Shown here: positions 1 through 8,944 of the stretch, in pieces
Numbering within the stretch: the stretch's first letter is position 1
How the letters are laid out: each line of letters starts with the position of its first letter
Assembly (NCBI GenBank): GCA_963837005.1
Contig: CAWIMC010000001.1
Coordinates: forward strand, 1,674,001 to 1,738,000
From: CALDTK01 sp963837005
GTDB taxonomy: Bacteria > Bacteroidota > Bacteroidia > Chitinophagales > Saprospiraceae
Length of the DNA stretch: 64,000 nucleotides
Direction: 5' to 3'
Program-made: the position numbers and the translations under genes
Notes under the pieces: model-generated
What the model was told of the DNA's origin: nothing
Seen by the model: the letters and a program-made list of their open reading frames with translations, nothing else
The model's database searches: none

Positions 1-116
1 GATAGGTTGTTGTCGATGATGGTAGCCACGGGCAGAATTTAAGGCGGTATTTGCGGGCCTAAGAAAACGACAATTTACGGATGTAGGCCTTGGCCGTCGA
101 AAAAGATGCTCTGGCC

Positions 117-124
117 TACCTTCC
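117..124 (+). promoter_or_regulatory. possible -7 box TACCTTCC
   Basis: TACCTTCC lies 6 bases before the ATG at 131. It resembles the Bacteroidota -7 consensus TAnnTTTG, and similar boxes precede other genes here (17509, 19234, 24947). No convincing -33 element is visible, and the spacing would give an almost leaderless transcript. Confidence 0.25.
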
Positions 125-130
125 CCCGGT

Positions 131-1306
131 ATGAGTCAACAACAGTTTAGCACGGCGGGACGTCCGCTGCGCATGGGAATGATCGGCGGGGGCCCCGGAG
201 CTTTTATCGGGAACGTCCACCGCATGGCCGCTCGCCTCGACGGAGGTATCGAACTCGTCTGTGGGGCATTTAGCTCTTCGCCCAAGCGAAGCCGCGAGGC
301 CGGCCGCGACCTCTTCCTACCCGCCAACCGCGTGTACGGCAATTGGGAAGAGATGATCGAACGCGAGGCCGCCCTGCCCCCCGGCGAGCGCATGGACTTC
401 GTGAGCATCGTGACCCCGAACCACCTTCACTTTCCACCCGCTAAGGCTGCCCTCGAAGCGGGCTTCCACGTCATCTCCGATAAGCCCATGACCCTCGACG
501 CCGCCCAGGCCGAGGCCTTGGTGGCCCTCGTCGAGGAGACCGGCCTCGTCTTCGGACTCACGCACAACTACACCGGCTACCCGATGGTGAAGCAAGCCCG
601 CGCCATGGTGGCCGGTGGTGCATTCGGAAAGATCCGCCGGGTGCTGGTCGAGTACCCGCAAGGATGGTTCTCGCACAAACTCGAAGACACCAACCACAAA
701 CAGGCCGCCTGGCGCTCAGATCCGGCCAAGTCGGGGGCGGCTGGCGCGATCGGCGACATCGGCACGCACGCCGAGAACCTCGCGACCTACATCTCCGGCA
801 AGCGCATCGAAAGTCTTCTGGCCGAGACCAACATCTTCGTGCCCGGTCGCGCCCTCGACGACGACGCCTCGGTGCTGCTCCGCATGGAGGATGGGGTGCG
901 AGGACTGCTCTACTGCAGTCAGATCGCCGCCGGTGAGGAGAATTCGCTCCGTATCCGCGTCTATGGCGAGACCGGCGGTATCGACTGGAAGCAGATGGAG
1001 CCCAACACCTTGCGCGTCACGCGACACGAAGGCCCGGCAACTATTCTGCGGACCAACGTCGGTGAACTTGCCCCTATGGCAAAGGCCGCCGCGCGCCTCC
1101 CGGCGGGTCATCCCGAAGGCTTCATCGAGGCCTTTGCGAATATCTACCTGGGCATCGCGCAAGCCATCCGCGCGTACCACGGTGAGCCCGTCCCGGAGGA
1201 AGGGCTGCTGGACTTCCCGGATGTCTACGACGGACTCACGGGGATGCGTTTCATCGAGGCTGTCGTCGAGAGTTCGGCAGACGGCAACGTCTGGGTAGAT
1301 TTGTAG
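131..1306 (+). CDS. Gfo/Idh/MocA family oxidoreductase
   Basis: 391-residue NAD(P)-dependent sugar or inositol-type dehydrogenase, expected in the cytoplasm. The N-terminal Rossmann fold starts at about residue 14, with a glycine-rich GGGPGA. The family's EKP catalytic motif appears as DKP near residue 118 (SDKPMTLDAAQAE), followed by the C-terminal alpha/beta domain with GDIGTHAEN near 207. Length is normal. It is followed after 4 bases by a TonB-like gene and then by a sugar phosphate isomerase and a DUF1080 hydrolase, all in the same direction. This points to oxidation and epimerisation of sugars taken up from glycans or glycosides. The exact substrate cannot be read from the sequence. Confidence 0.9.
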   Translation: MSQQQFSTAGRPLRMGMIGGGPGAFIGNVHRMAARLDGGIELVCGAFSSSPKRSREAGRDLFLPANRVYGNWEEMIEREAALPPGERMDFVSIVTPNHLHFPPAKAALEAGFHVISDKPMTLDAAQAEALVALVEETGLVFGLTHNYTGYPMVKQARAMVAGGAFGKIRRVLVEYPQGWFSHKLEDTNHKQAAWRSDPAKSGAAGAIGDIGTHAENLATYISGKRIESLLAETNIFVPGRALDDDASVLLRMEDGVRGLLYCSQIAAGEENSLRIRVYGETGGIDWKQMEPNTLRVTRHEGPATILRTNVGELAPMAKAAARLPAGHPEGFIEAFANIYLGIAQAIRAYHGEPVPEEGLLDFPDVYDGLTGMRFIEAVVESSADGNVWVDL

Positions 1307-1310
1307 ACGT

Positions 1311-2249
1311 ATGAGAGCGAGACAGCTACTTACGATCGCGATCCTCGGACTGGTGTCTCTCGGGGCGGCAGCCGCACAGGGGTTTACCCGAAGCGATGCG
1401 CGTTTTGCCGAAAGGCATGCCTTCAAGACCGCCAGCAACGAGCGCGTCATCCGAACTTGGTACCACTACACTGTAAGTAAAGTAGGCAACAAGTACGCCG
1501 TACGGACCTTTTTCCCGGAGACCGGCGCCCTGACGAGCTATTACACCTACTTCGACCCGGCCCTCGAGATTCTCGATGGCCCGTACGCGATCTACAGCGA
1601 TGACGGGCAGGCTAGTACGCGCGGCAGCTACGCTCGCGGCCATTTGACGGGCGAGTGGGCGACGGCCAGCGGCGACCAGGTTCTGGAGCAAGGGACATAC
1701 GACGCCGGTCTGCGCGTTGGGGTCTGGACGCAGTACTACCCTACTGGTCAGACCAAGAGCAGCTTTACCTTCGACGGTGGCGAAGAACTCGGGGCTTACG
1801 CGCTTTACGACACTATGGGCGTCGTGCTCGACACCGGCAACTCGATGTTTGGCGAGCGCTACACTAGCCTACCGGATGCTGAGTTCGAACAGCGACGCGG
1901 GCGCTCCATCATTGACCAGTTTCCGTGTTTCGGCGACTGTGATCCCCATCTTTCTACCGCCGACCGAACCGACGCCAGTGGCCTCGCCGTAAGCCAGTAC
2001 ATTCGTCAAAATCTTCGCTACCCGGAGGAGGTCCGCCAGTACGGCGTCAACGGTCGCGTCAACGTGAGCATCCTCATCGACAAAACCGGCCACGTCGCCA
2101 AGGTAAATGTCGTCAACGGACTCTGCGAACCGATCGCCGCCGAGTGTCGACGCCTGCTGTCGAGCATGCCTCGCTGGACACCTGGCACCAAAAATGGCCA
2201 GCCCGCCGACGTCACGCTACTCATCCCCTTCTCCTTCTCTTCCAGCTAA
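1311..2249 (+). CDS. secreted MORN/YwqK-like protein with TonB C-terminal domain
   Basis: 312 residues. A signal peptide (LLTIAILGLVSLGAAAAQ) is followed by repeats of the kind G.Y..G...G.W..YY..G, like toxin-antitoxin YwqK/MORN repeats, at about residues 70-165. The C-terminus (about 225-310) is a TonB energy-transducer domain: YIRQNLRYPEEVRQYGVNGRVNVSILIDKTG. There is no N-terminal transmembrane anchor beyond the signal peptide, so it is probably periplasmic or surface-associated and not a classical inner-membrane TonB. It contains one copy of the 15-bp hairpin motif at 1402. It may be co-transcribed with the upstream oxidoreductase (4-base gap). Confidence 0.75.
   Translation: MRARQLLTIAILGLVSLGAAAAQGFTRSDARFAERHAFKTASNERVIRTWYHYTVSKVGNKYAVRTFFPETGALTSYYTYFDPALEILDGPYAIYSDDGQASTRGSYARGHLTGEWATASGDQVLEQGTYDAGLRVGVWTQYYPTGQTKSSFTFDGGEELGAYALYDTMGVVLDTGNSMFGERYTSLPDAEFEQRRGRSIIDQFPCFGDCDPHLSTADRTDASGLAVSQYIRQNLRYPEEVRQYGVNGRVNVSILIDKTGHVAKVNVVNGLCEPIAAECRRLLSSMPRWTPGTKNGQPADVTLLIPFSFSSS
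1402..1416 (+). repeat. GNRA mini-hairpin, GCC/GGC stem
   Basis: GTTTTGCCGAAAGGC. The stem is the swapped version (GCC/GGC) with a GAAA loop. It is coding (R-F-A-E-R-H). Confidence 0.75.
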
Positions 2250-2272
2250 GCGCGTTTCAAACTCCAAACACC

Positions 2273-3325
2273 ATGAAAACTATCCAAGGCCCTGCCGTCT
2301 TCCTCGCTCAGTTTATGGGTGCCGAAGCGCCTTTCAATACGCTCGACGGCATTTGCGCCTACATGGCTGATCTTGGCTACAAGGGCATTCAGCTTCCGAC
2401 CTGGGAGTCCTCGCTCATCGACCTCGACAAGGCGGCCGAGAGCACCGACTACTGTGACGAACTCAAGGGCCGCGTCCGCGAGCACGGGCTGGAGATCACG
2501 GAGCTGAGCACACACCTTCAAGGGCAACTCGTGGCTGTACACCCGGCGTACAACGAGATGTTCGACGGCTTTGCGCCAAAACAGGTCCACGGAAAGCCCG
2601 CCGCCCGTCAGGCGTGGGCAGTCGAGCAGGTCAAGAAGGCCGGGTCGGCGAGCCGCAACCTCGGCATCGACATGCACGCAAGCTTTTCTGGTGCGCTGGC
2701 GTGGCCGTTCGTTTATCCTTGGCCACAGCGCCCTCAAGGCCTCGTCGAACAGGCCTTCGAGGAACTCGCCAATCGGTGGACGCCGATCCTAGACCACTTC
2801 GAGGAGTGCGGTGTCGACCTCTGTTACGAGATCCACCCCGGCGAAGACTTACACGACGGGGTGACGTACGAGCGCTTCCTGGACGCCGTCGATGGACACG
2901 AGCGGGCCTGCATCCTCTATGACCCGAGCCACTTCGTGCTCCAGTCGCTGGACTACTTGCAGTTTATCGACATCTACCACGAGCGCATCCGGATGTTCCA
3001 CGTCAAGGACGCGGAGTTCAATCCGGACGGCCGCTCCGGGGTGTATGGCGGGTACCAGGGTTGGGCAGATCGACCGGGGCGCTTTCGTTCGCTCGGGGAC
3101 GGCCAGGTGGACTTCAAGGGGATTTTCTCGAAGCTGACGCGCTACGGCTACGAGGGCTGGGCGGTGATGGAGTGGGAGTGTGCGATCAAGAGTTCGCAGC
3201 AGGGAGCCGAGGAGGGTGCACCGTTTATCACGCAGCACATCATCCAGGCTACCGAGCGGGCGTTTGATGACTTTGCGGACTCCGGTGCTGATGAGGCCGC
3301 CAATCGGCGGATTCTCGGACTCTAA
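2273..3325 (+). CDS. sugar phosphate isomerase/epimerase (xylose isomerase-like TIM barrel)
   Basis: 350 residues from the ATG at 2273. An upstream in-frame start at 2144 would overlap the previous gene by 105 bases and is unlikely. AP-endonuclease-2/xylose isomerase-like TIM barrel: metal-binding signatures include CYEIHPGEDL near residue 185, YDPSHF near 220 and HVKDAEF near 243. Homologues isomerise or epimerise sugars and keto-sugars and often sit beside Gfo/Idh/MocA dehydrogenases, as here. Cytoplasmic; no signal peptide. Substrate unknown. Confidence 0.88.
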   Translation: MKTIQGPAVFLAQFMGAEAPFNTLDGICAYMADLGYKGIQLPTWESSLIDLDKAAESTDYCDELKGRVREHGLEITELSTHLQGQLVAVHPAYNEMFDGFAPKQVHGKPAARQAWAVEQVKKAGSASRNLGIDMHASFSGALAWPFVYPWPQRPQGLVEQAFEELANRWTPILDHFEECGVDLCYEIHPGEDLHDGVTYERFLDAVDGHERACILYDPSHFVLQSLDYLQFIDIYHERIRMFHVKDAEFNPDGRSGVYGGYQGWADRPGRFRSLGDGQVDFKGIFSKLTRYGYEGWAVMEWECAIKSSQQGAEEGAPFITQHIIQATERAFDDFADSGADEAANRRILGL

Positions 3326-3382
3326 CTTTAGCCCTGCACGCCACCCCACGCCTCACTATTACTTCTTCAAACCTTTACGACC

Positions 3383-4150
3383 ATGCTGCTTCGCCTCTCC
3401 TTCCTCCTTGCCCTCGCGGCTTTCGCCAAAACTTCCTTCGCCCAGTACAACACTGAGTTCGCGTCCTCCGAGGACATGGACGCGCGCGTCACCGAAGTCT
3501 ACGTAGACGTGCCGACCGTGATGCCTGGTGCGACCACCGGAGCAGCTCCCTCGGACGCGGTCGTCCTCTTCGACGGGAGCAACCTCGACCATTGGCAACA
3601 CCCGGACGGGCGGGCGGGCACCTGGACGATAAGCGATCGCGCGATGACCGTCAAGAGCGACCCGACCTGGGGCAACGGCGATCTAATGACGCGGGATAGC
3701 TTTAGCAATTTCCAGCTTCACCTCGAGTTCAGGACACCGACCGCGGTGGGCGATGGTCAGGGACGCGGTAATTCCGGTCTGTTTTTCCAGAACCGCTACG
3801 AGCTTCAGATCCTCGACGGTTACGAGAATCCGACCTACTCCAATGGCCAACTCGCCTCTGTCTACAAGCAGACGCCTCCGCTAGCGAATCCGAGCCGAAA
3901 GCCGGGCGAGTGGCAGGTGTATGATGTCATTTACACGGCTCCCGTTTTTAGCGAAAGCGGAAGTCTCCTCTACCCTGCCTACATCACGGCCTTCTTGAAC
4001 GGCGTCCTAGTGCAAAACCACACCGCCGTCCAGGGCCCGACCAACTACCGCGGGCGCGGCATCTACGAGGCCCACGGTGCTGCTCCGATCAAGCTGCAGG
4101 ATCATGGCAATCCGATGAGCTTTCGGAATGTCTGGATCCGCGAGATGTGA
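3383..4150 (+). CDS. secreted DUF1080 (3-keto-disaccharide hydrolase-like) protein
   Basis: 255 residues. Signal peptide LLALAAFAKTSFAQ, then a DUF1080/concanavalin-like beta-sandwich (about residues 50-255): VVLFDGSNLDHWQH, GNSGLFFQNRYELQILD and a C-terminal ending in FRNVWIREM. Members of this family hydrolyse 3-keto-glycosides made by Gfo/Idh/MocA or GMC oxidoreductases, which fits the neighbours on both sides. The hydrophobic core of the signal peptide contains a copy of the 15-bp hairpin motif (reads A-F-A-K-T), which puts a lysine in an unusual place. Confidence 0.85.
   Translation: MLLRLSFLLALAAFAKTSFAQYNTEFASSEDMDARVTEVYVDVPTVMPGATTGAAPSDAVVLFDGSNLDHWQHPDGRAGTWTISDRAMTVKSDPTWGNGDLMTRDSFSNFQLHLEFRTPTAVGDGQGRGNSGLFFQNRYELQILDGYENPTYSNGQLASVYKQTPPLANPSRKPGEWQVYDVIYTAPVFSESGSLLYPAYITAFLNGVLVQNHTAVQGPTNYRGRGIYEAHGAAPIKLQDHGNPMSFRNVWIREM
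3418..3432 (-). repeat. GNRA mini-hairpin, GGC/GCC stem
   Basis: Exact reverse complement of GTTTTGGCGAAAGCC, inside the signal-peptide codons of the DUF1080 gene. Confidence 0.8.
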
Positions 4151-4297
4151 GCGATGGGGCTACTAGTTGAATTTTAAAAATTAAATCGGCTCTTAGAACT
4201 GTATTCCTAGACTCAGATAGAATGACGGCTCTGTTCCCATTTTGTAACCACGCCCCGGCTACTTCGAGCAAGGAACCCCCAAAGCAGCGCTCCTACC

Positions 4298-5062
4298 ATG
4301 AAGACACCCCTCCTACTCTTTGCCTGTCTGGTGAGCGTTTTGGCGCAAGCCCAAGACCAGCCTGCCGAGACCGCCAACTCCTGTCAACTCGTCCGCGCCC
4401 TCGATGAAGGTGGCCGCATCGAGTTTCGCGACGGCTCGTACGTGACGCGCAAACCAACAGACCGTGCGGAGGTGATGCTCCAGGAGCAATTCTCGAGGAG
4501 TGGCACGCTGCGCTACCGCGCGGAGGTTCGGCGACGCCTAGTGGGCGATACGATGGTAACTTTCGATCCCGCTACCGCTATGTCGACCGTGTCTACCGGA
4601 GAGGTTGACGGCTATGCGAATGCTGGGGCCTACCGCTGCTACGAGATCGACGGTCGGGGCTACGAGGAGAGCGGCTACGATGCGTTTGGCAGGGACAGCA
4701 CAGCGGCCTACCGACGGGTAGCGCCAAACAAGAAAACCGTCGTAACGGGCGAACTCCGGTTCGGGAAAGACAGCGTAGGTACCTGGCGCATCAACGACGA
4801 GCAAGGCCGTGTCATCGAGGACCTCAATTTTCGCGACGGCAAACGCTTCGGAGCGTACGAGCGCTTCGGCACCGGAGGGGAGACCTTGGTGAAGGGGCAG
4901 TACTACCGAGGGGAAGCCGTCGATACGATCATGGTCTTCGACCCGATCACCTACGAGACGACGATGACGCTGGTCCCTCTCGGTAGTTCGCCCTGCGGGG
5001 AATGGCAAATCCGTGGGGCGGACGGGGTAATGAAGAAGGAGGAATACGCGCCCTGCAACTAG
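4298..5062 (+). CDS. secreted hypothetical protein with MORN/YwqK-like repeats
   Basis: 254 residues. A signal peptide (LLLFACLVSVLAQAQ) precedes a Cys-containing exported domain. Repeated segments of the type GTWRINDEQGRV and GAYERFGTGGE resemble YwqK/MORN-type beta-hairpin repeats, in the style of the protein at 1311. There are no catalytic signatures. The 147-base gap upstream suggests its own promoter. Function unknown. Confidence 0.65.
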   Translation: MKTPLLLFACLVSVLAQAQDQPAETANSCQLVRALDEGGRIEFRDGSYVTRKPTDRAEVMLQEQFSRSGTLRYRAEVRRRLVGDTMVTFDPATAMSTVSTGEVDGYANAGAYRCYEIDGRGYEESGYDAFGRDSTAAYRRVAPNKKTVVTGELRFGKDSVGTWRINDEQGRVIEDLNFRDGKRFGAYERFGTGGETLVKGQYYRGEAVDTIMVFDPITYETTMTLVPLGSSPCGEWQIRGADGVMKKEEYAPCN

Positions 5063-5067
5063 GTGAG

Positions 5068-5325
5068 CTACCGTGAGCTTCGGCGCTCGTCGATACCCGC
5101 GTACAGCCACTCCTCAAAGAGGTCGTCGACGAAAGGCGTGATGACGTAGTGCATCAGCGGGATGACGAGCATCGTCTCCATGATGAGTTTGAGCCACAGT
5201 GGCGGGTCGATTGGCGCGAGATCAATCGTGTAGCTCACGATCATGAGCGCGGGCAAGAGGCCACAGTACTTCGCGAGCATCAGCTTCCACGTCGGCGGTG
5301 ACGGTCCTTCTTTCGGATCTCCCAT
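5068..5325 (-). CDS. small two-helix membrane protein
   Basis: 85 residues, starting MGDPKEG. Two hydrophobic segments, about residues 17-37 (LAKYCGLLPALMIVSYTI) and 42-65 (PPLWLKLIMETMLVIPLMHYVI), then an acidic tail. It ends 5 bases from the convergent gene at 4298-5062 and lies 68 bases downstream of the TIM-barrel gene, so it may be the last gene of that minus-strand operon. I do not recognise the family. Confidence 0.55.
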   Translation of the reverse strand: MGDPKEGPSPPTWKLMLAKYCGLLPALMIVSYTIDLAPIDPPLWLKLIMETMLVIPLMHYVITPFVDDLFEEWLYAGIDERRSSR

Positions 5326-5393
5326 GTGCCGCTAGACATTGCAGGAAGGCATTTAGTTTTGAATGAAGCCCGTGTTCGAGGCGTCACGTCGTG

Positions 5394-6278
5394 CTAGCCG
5401 CAGACCCGTATCGCCTCCCTGAGGCCGTCGAGCTTCTCGGGATACGTGGGCACGAACTCGTGGGCGACGAAGCCGGTATAGCCCGTCTCGACGATGGCGC
5501 GCATTACGGCTGGGTAGTACAACTCTTGTTGGTCGTTGAGTTCGTGGCGCCCTGGAACGCCGGCCGTGTGATAGTGTCCGAAATAGTCGTGGTAGTCACG
5601 AATGGTCTGGATGACGTTGCCCTCCTGGACCTGCATGTGGTAGATGTCCCAGAGAATTTTGAAGTTGTCGGAGTCCACGAGGTCACACAGTGTCACGAGC
5701 CACGGTGTCGCATCGCCCATGTAGTCGGGATGGTTGACCTTCGAATTGAAGGCCTCTAGTTGCAACGTCACGCCGTGCTCCTTGGCGATGGGCATCAACT
5801 GCTTGATTCCCTTGGCCGCCATCCGCAGGCCATCGAGATCACCCATGCCCCGGCGGTTGCCCGCAAAACAGACCAGGCTCTTGTAGCCGTACTCGGCCAT
5901 CTCGGGGATTGCCTTGGCGTAGTCGGCGATTAGGGCCTCGTGTTTGTCCTCGTTGATCCAACCCGTAGTGATGTCCTCACCCGAGCGCCCGTACGCCATC
6001 GAGCAAGTGAAGCCATGCTCTTTGAGCACAGGCCAATCCTTCGGCTCGATTAAGTCGATCGCCGACAGTCCCATGTCGCGAAGCTTTGGGAGCAACTCCG
6101 GGAGCGGCAGGTAGCCGTAGCACCAGTAGCTCACCGACTGTCGATTGACGGGAATACCTCCGGCAGCGGCAGCTGCGATCGTCGGTGCGGTAGCCTTTTC
6201 GGCGAAACCAGCCACGGGGGCACAAGCAGCGACACCAGTTGCTAACCCACTCTTCATCAGGAAATTTCGTCTGTCCAT
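5394..6278 (-). CDS. Tat-exported TIM-barrel protein, hydroxypyruvate isomerase-like
   Basis: 294 residues. It begins MDRRNFLMKSGLATGVAACAP: twin-arginine RRNF followed by a hydrophobic stretch and a small-residue cleavage region, so export by Tat is likely. The rest is a xylose isomerase-like TIM barrel with metal-ligand candidates LQLEAFNSKVNH (about residue 175), ILWDIYHMQVQEG (about 205) and YTGFVAHEF. Closest type is the hydroxypyruvate isomerase group (Hyi/YgbM-like). It follows the GMC oxidoreductase operon, suggesting periplasmic handling of an oxidised sugar. Substrate not determinable. Confidence 0.8.
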   Translation of the reverse strand: MDRRNFLMKSGLATGVAACAPVAGFAEKATAPTIAAAAAGGIPVNRQSVSYWCYGYLPLPELLPKLRDMGLSAIDLIEPKDWPVLKEHGFTCSMAYGRSGEDITTGWINEDKHEALIADYAKAIPEMAEYGYKSLVCFAGNRRGMGDLDGLRMAAKGIKQLMPIAKEHGVTLQLEAFNSKVNHPDYMGDATPWLVTLCDLVDSDNFKILWDIYHMQVQEGNVIQTIRDYHDYFGHYHTAGVPGRHELNDQQELYYPAVMRAIVETGYTGFVAHEFVPTYPEKLDGLREAIRVCG

Positions 6279-6393
6279 GTGGGTCCAAGCTAATCAACAG
6301 CGCCAGCATGTAGGGAAACGCCTTTGTAGGTCTCGCATGACGAGATACAGTAGACGGTGCCTCTGCGGTGAGGTGTTACGGACCTAGCGTTCG

Positions 6394-8133
6394 TTAGCTC
6401 AGGGTCTTCACGGCATGCTCTACGGCCCTTACCGTGAGCGCCATATACGTAAGGCTAGGATTGACGGTCCCGCTGCTGGCCATGCAGGCCCCATCCGTGA
6501 CGTAGACATTCTTACAGGCGTGTACGCGATTGTGCGCGTCGAGCACGCTCGTGCGCGGGTCCTTCCCCATGCGCGCGGTGCCCATCTCGTGAATTCCGAG
6601 CCCGATCGCATAATTTTTGTTCTCGTAGGGCTTGACATTTTTGAAGCCCGCCCGCTCGTACATTTCTACTGAGTCTTCGATCATCCGCTTGCGCATCGCA
6701 ATCTCGTTCGGCCCGAGCTTGGTATGAAACATCAGCTTCGGCAATCCCCAGGCATCGAGCTCGCTGGAGAGCGTCATCTTGTTCTCTGGATTTGGAAGCA
6801 CCTCCCCGAAGGCAGTCATACCGATACCCCACTTGCCGGGGCTGAACATGGACTCCTTAAAGTCTTGCCCATAGGCCAACTCCGCGACGCCACGTTGCCA
6901 ATTACCCCGCATCGCACCGCCCTGAAAACCATACCCTCTGATGAAGTCCTTCGTGTCGCTAGCGCCCCCGCGGTTGCGATACTGCGGGATATAGTAGCCG
7001 TTCGGGCGGCTCCCCTTGTAGTACGAGTCTTCGTAGCCGTCCACCTCGGCCTGGGCACCGAGCTGGTAGTGGTGATCCATGATGTTGCCGCCGAGCTGCC
7101 CGCTTTCGTTGGCCCAGTCGCCGGACTGCATGAGGATAGCCGCAGAGGCTGCTGTGCTGGCGTTTAGGAAAATGGTCTTCGCCTCGAAGGTATGCTCCTG
7201 CTTGGTCTCCTTGTCGATGACGACGACGCCGGTGGCGAGGCCGGTAGACTCGTCGCGGAGAATAGACCGGACGATGGAGTGCGGACGAAGCGTAAGGTTG
7301 CCCGTCAGATCAGCGGCCGGGAGAGTACTCGCGTTGCTGGAAAAATAAGCGCCGTAAGGGCACCCGCGCTCGCAGCGGTTGCGCGACTTGCACAACTGTC
7401 GACCAGGACGATCACCGCCCGTGAGGTGTGCCACGCGGCCGATGGTCATGAAACGACCGTCCTCGTAGTTGTTCGCGAGCGACTCGCCAAATGCGACCTC
7501 CGGAGCCGTAAAATCCATCGGCGGGTCGAAGACGCCATCGGGCAGGGCATCGGGTCGGTTTTCTGCCTTGCCGCTCACCCCGATGTACTCCTCGACCTTG
7601 CTGTAATAAGGAGCGAGGTCTTCGTAGCGGATGGGCCAATCGGCCCCGATCCCCTGGCGGGCATTCATCTCGAAATCGACCGGGGCCCACCGGTAGCTCT
7701 GACGTCCCCAGATCAAAGATCGGCCGCCGGTTTGGTAACCTCTAATCCAGTCGAAGCGTGCACCCTGCGCCTCCAAATAAGGATGGTCGAGATCGTCGAC
7801 GTAGTGACGGGCGGTGGTTCGCTTGGCTCCCCAGCCGATGCGCTGTTGCACCTCGTAGTGAGCATTTTCCTCGGGGGTGTACTGGCTGTCGCCCATGGCG
7901 CGGACGTGGCCTTCCCCGATTTTGAAGATCCCTTCGGCGTCGTCGGTAATGTCCCAGGGGTCGAGCGTGGCCGTTGGATAGTCGCCGTGCTCAACGTGGC
8001 GACCGCGTTCGAGCACGAGCGTTTTGAGGCCCGCTTCGCAGAGTTCTTTAGCTGCCCACCCTCCGGAGATACCGGAGCCGATCACGATGGCGTCGTAGGT
8101 GCGCGGGGAGGCGTTGTCGTCGAAGAGAGTCAT
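6394..8133 (-). CDS. GMC family oxidoreductase (second copy)
   Basis: 579 residues; FAD-dependent glucose-methanol-choline oxidoreductase. N-terminal ADP-binding fold DAIVIGSGISGGWAAKEL (about 14-31) with the acidic end of the fold in LVLERGRH. C-terminal GMC signature HEMGTARMG with the candidate catalytic His near 515, then NPSLTYMAL. A Cys-rich motif CKSRNRCERGCPYG near 250 is typical of the gluconate 2-dehydrogenase-like subgroup. It lies downstream of a subunit-3 gene and a close paralogue at 8945, so the two catalytic subunits may share the small subunit or be alternatives. No signal peptide of its own; co-export with the Tat-type subunit 3 is plausible. Confidence 0.92.
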   Translation of the reverse strand: MTLFDDNASPRTYDAIVIGSGISGGWAAKELCEAGLKTLVLERGRHVEHGDYPTATLDPWDITDDAEGIFKIGEGHVRAMGDSQYTPEENAHYEVQQRIGWGAKRTTARHYVDDLDHPYLEAQGARFDWIRGYQTGGRSLIWGRQSYRWAPVDFEMNARQGIGADWPIRYEDLAPYYSKVEEYIGVSGKAENRPDALPDGVFDPPMDFTAPEVAFGESLANNYEDGRFMTIGRVAHLTGGDRPGRQLCKSRNRCERGCPYGAYFSSNASTLPAADLTGNLTLRPHSIVRSILRDESTGLATGVVVIDKETKQEHTFEAKTIFLNASTAASAAILMQSGDWANESGQLGGNIMDHHYQLGAQAEVDGYEDSYYKGSRPNGYYIPQYRNRGGASDTKDFIRGYGFQGGAMRGNWQRGVAELAYGQDFKESMFSPGKWGIGMTAFGEVLPNPENKMTLSSELDAWGLPKLMFHTKLGPNEIAMRKRMIEDSVEMYERAGFKNVKPYENKNYAIGLGIHEMGTARMGKDPRTSVLDAHNRVHACKNVYVTDGACMASSGTVNPSLTYMALTVRAVEHAVKTLS

Positions 8134-8208
8134 GAATTGGATTGTGCAATGTGCCTAGTGCGGAATGCCTTGGACGCTGTCAAAGGGACAGGGTCTGTGA
8201 GGTAACCT

Positions 8209-8223
8209 GTTTTGGCGAAAGCC
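8209..8223 (+). repeat. GNRA mini-hairpin, GGC/GCC stem
   Basis: Exact GTTTTGGCGAAAGCC in the gap between the two minus-strand genes. Its last base is part of the stop codon of the subunit-3 gene. Confidence 0.8.
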
Positions 8224-8942
8224 TAAAGACTCCACGAACGATTGGGGCGAGGGAGTTCGCTGATGGGCATCTGGCCGACCCACTTGCCGGGCACCTCTAC
8301 GTAGTTGAGCACCTCCTCGCCGATGTACTCGCTCGCGTAGTAGCTCTCCATCGTCATCCAGCGGAGCTTCGTGAGGAGGTCGTTGATCTCCAAGTCGTCG
8401 CCCTCGGCCATGGCTTCGTTGTAGGTGGCGTCCTCTACTTGCTCGTGGGTATTCATGTCACCCTCGCTCTCGGCAGTTTTCGACTCCTCTTTGGTGATTT
8501 TGTTGCCCTCTATCTCCATGGAGAGCCCCTTCTTCTCGGGGGCTTTATAGCCGACGAAGTAGGTGTCCATCATGGCGGACATTTGCTCTGGCGTCGCGCT
8601 TTCTAGGTCGCCACCATGATCGGCTTTGAGCCTTTCGGCAAAACGATCTAACTGGTACAGGAGCCGATTGCGCTCTTTGGGCTTGAAGCCGTGGGTTATG
8701 TAAGCGTCTGCAAACTGGACCGACCCGACCTCGGAGGCCGACGGGGTGTCGGTCTTGGGAAGAATCGTGTCCTGGATCAGCCGCATAGCCGTGGCCTGAA
8801 GGTCGCTAAAGGTCGCGTAGCTGTACGTCGGGTCGGTCGCGGCCGTTTTGCAGGATTGGAACAGGATCGACGGGGCGATCGCCGCGCCGCCGAAGCCGAG
8901 TCCGATAAATTTGAGGGCGTCTCGCCGGGTGGTCATTGCCAT
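8223..8942 (-). CDS. gluconate 2-dehydrogenase subunit 3 family protein
   Basis: 239 residues. N-terminal twin-arginine signal TTRRDALKFIGLGFGGAAIAP, followed by ILFQSC, which could be a lipobox-like cleavage site. The remainder is the subunit-3 fold (LQATAMRLIQDTILPKTDTPSA). In this family the small subunit carries the Tat signal and escorts the FAD subunit to the periplasm. It is 2 bases from the GMC gene upstream (8945-10690) and 89 bases from the GMC gene downstream, an arrangement that supports a three-gene dehydrogenase operon. The insert at about 140-175 is rich in Glu/Lys and not typical. Confidence 0.85.
   Translation of the reverse strand: MAMTTRRDALKFIGLGFGGAAIAPSILFQSCKTAATDPTYSYATFSDLQATAMRLIQDTILPKTDTPSASEVGSVQFADAYITHGFKPKERNRLLYQLDRFAERLKADHGGDLESATPEQMSAMMDTYFVGYKAPEKKGLSMEIEGNKITKEESKTAESEGDMNTHEQVEDATYNEAMAEGDDLEINDLLTKLRWMTMESYYASEYIGEEVLNYVEVPGKWVGQMPISELPRPNRSWSL
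8630..8644 (-). repeat. GNRA mini-hairpin, GCC/GGC stem
   Basis: Exact reverse complement of GTTTTGCCGAAAGGC, coding within the subunit-3 gene. Confidence 0.75.
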
Positions 8943-8944
8943 GA

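Noticed and set aside
7192..8205. Long plus-strand frame opposite the GMC gene
   Set aside because: A shadow frame of the well-supported minus-strand GMC oxidoreductase; its protein has no family features. The same applies to the frames opposite rng (14563-15615) and the giant gene (58092-59270).
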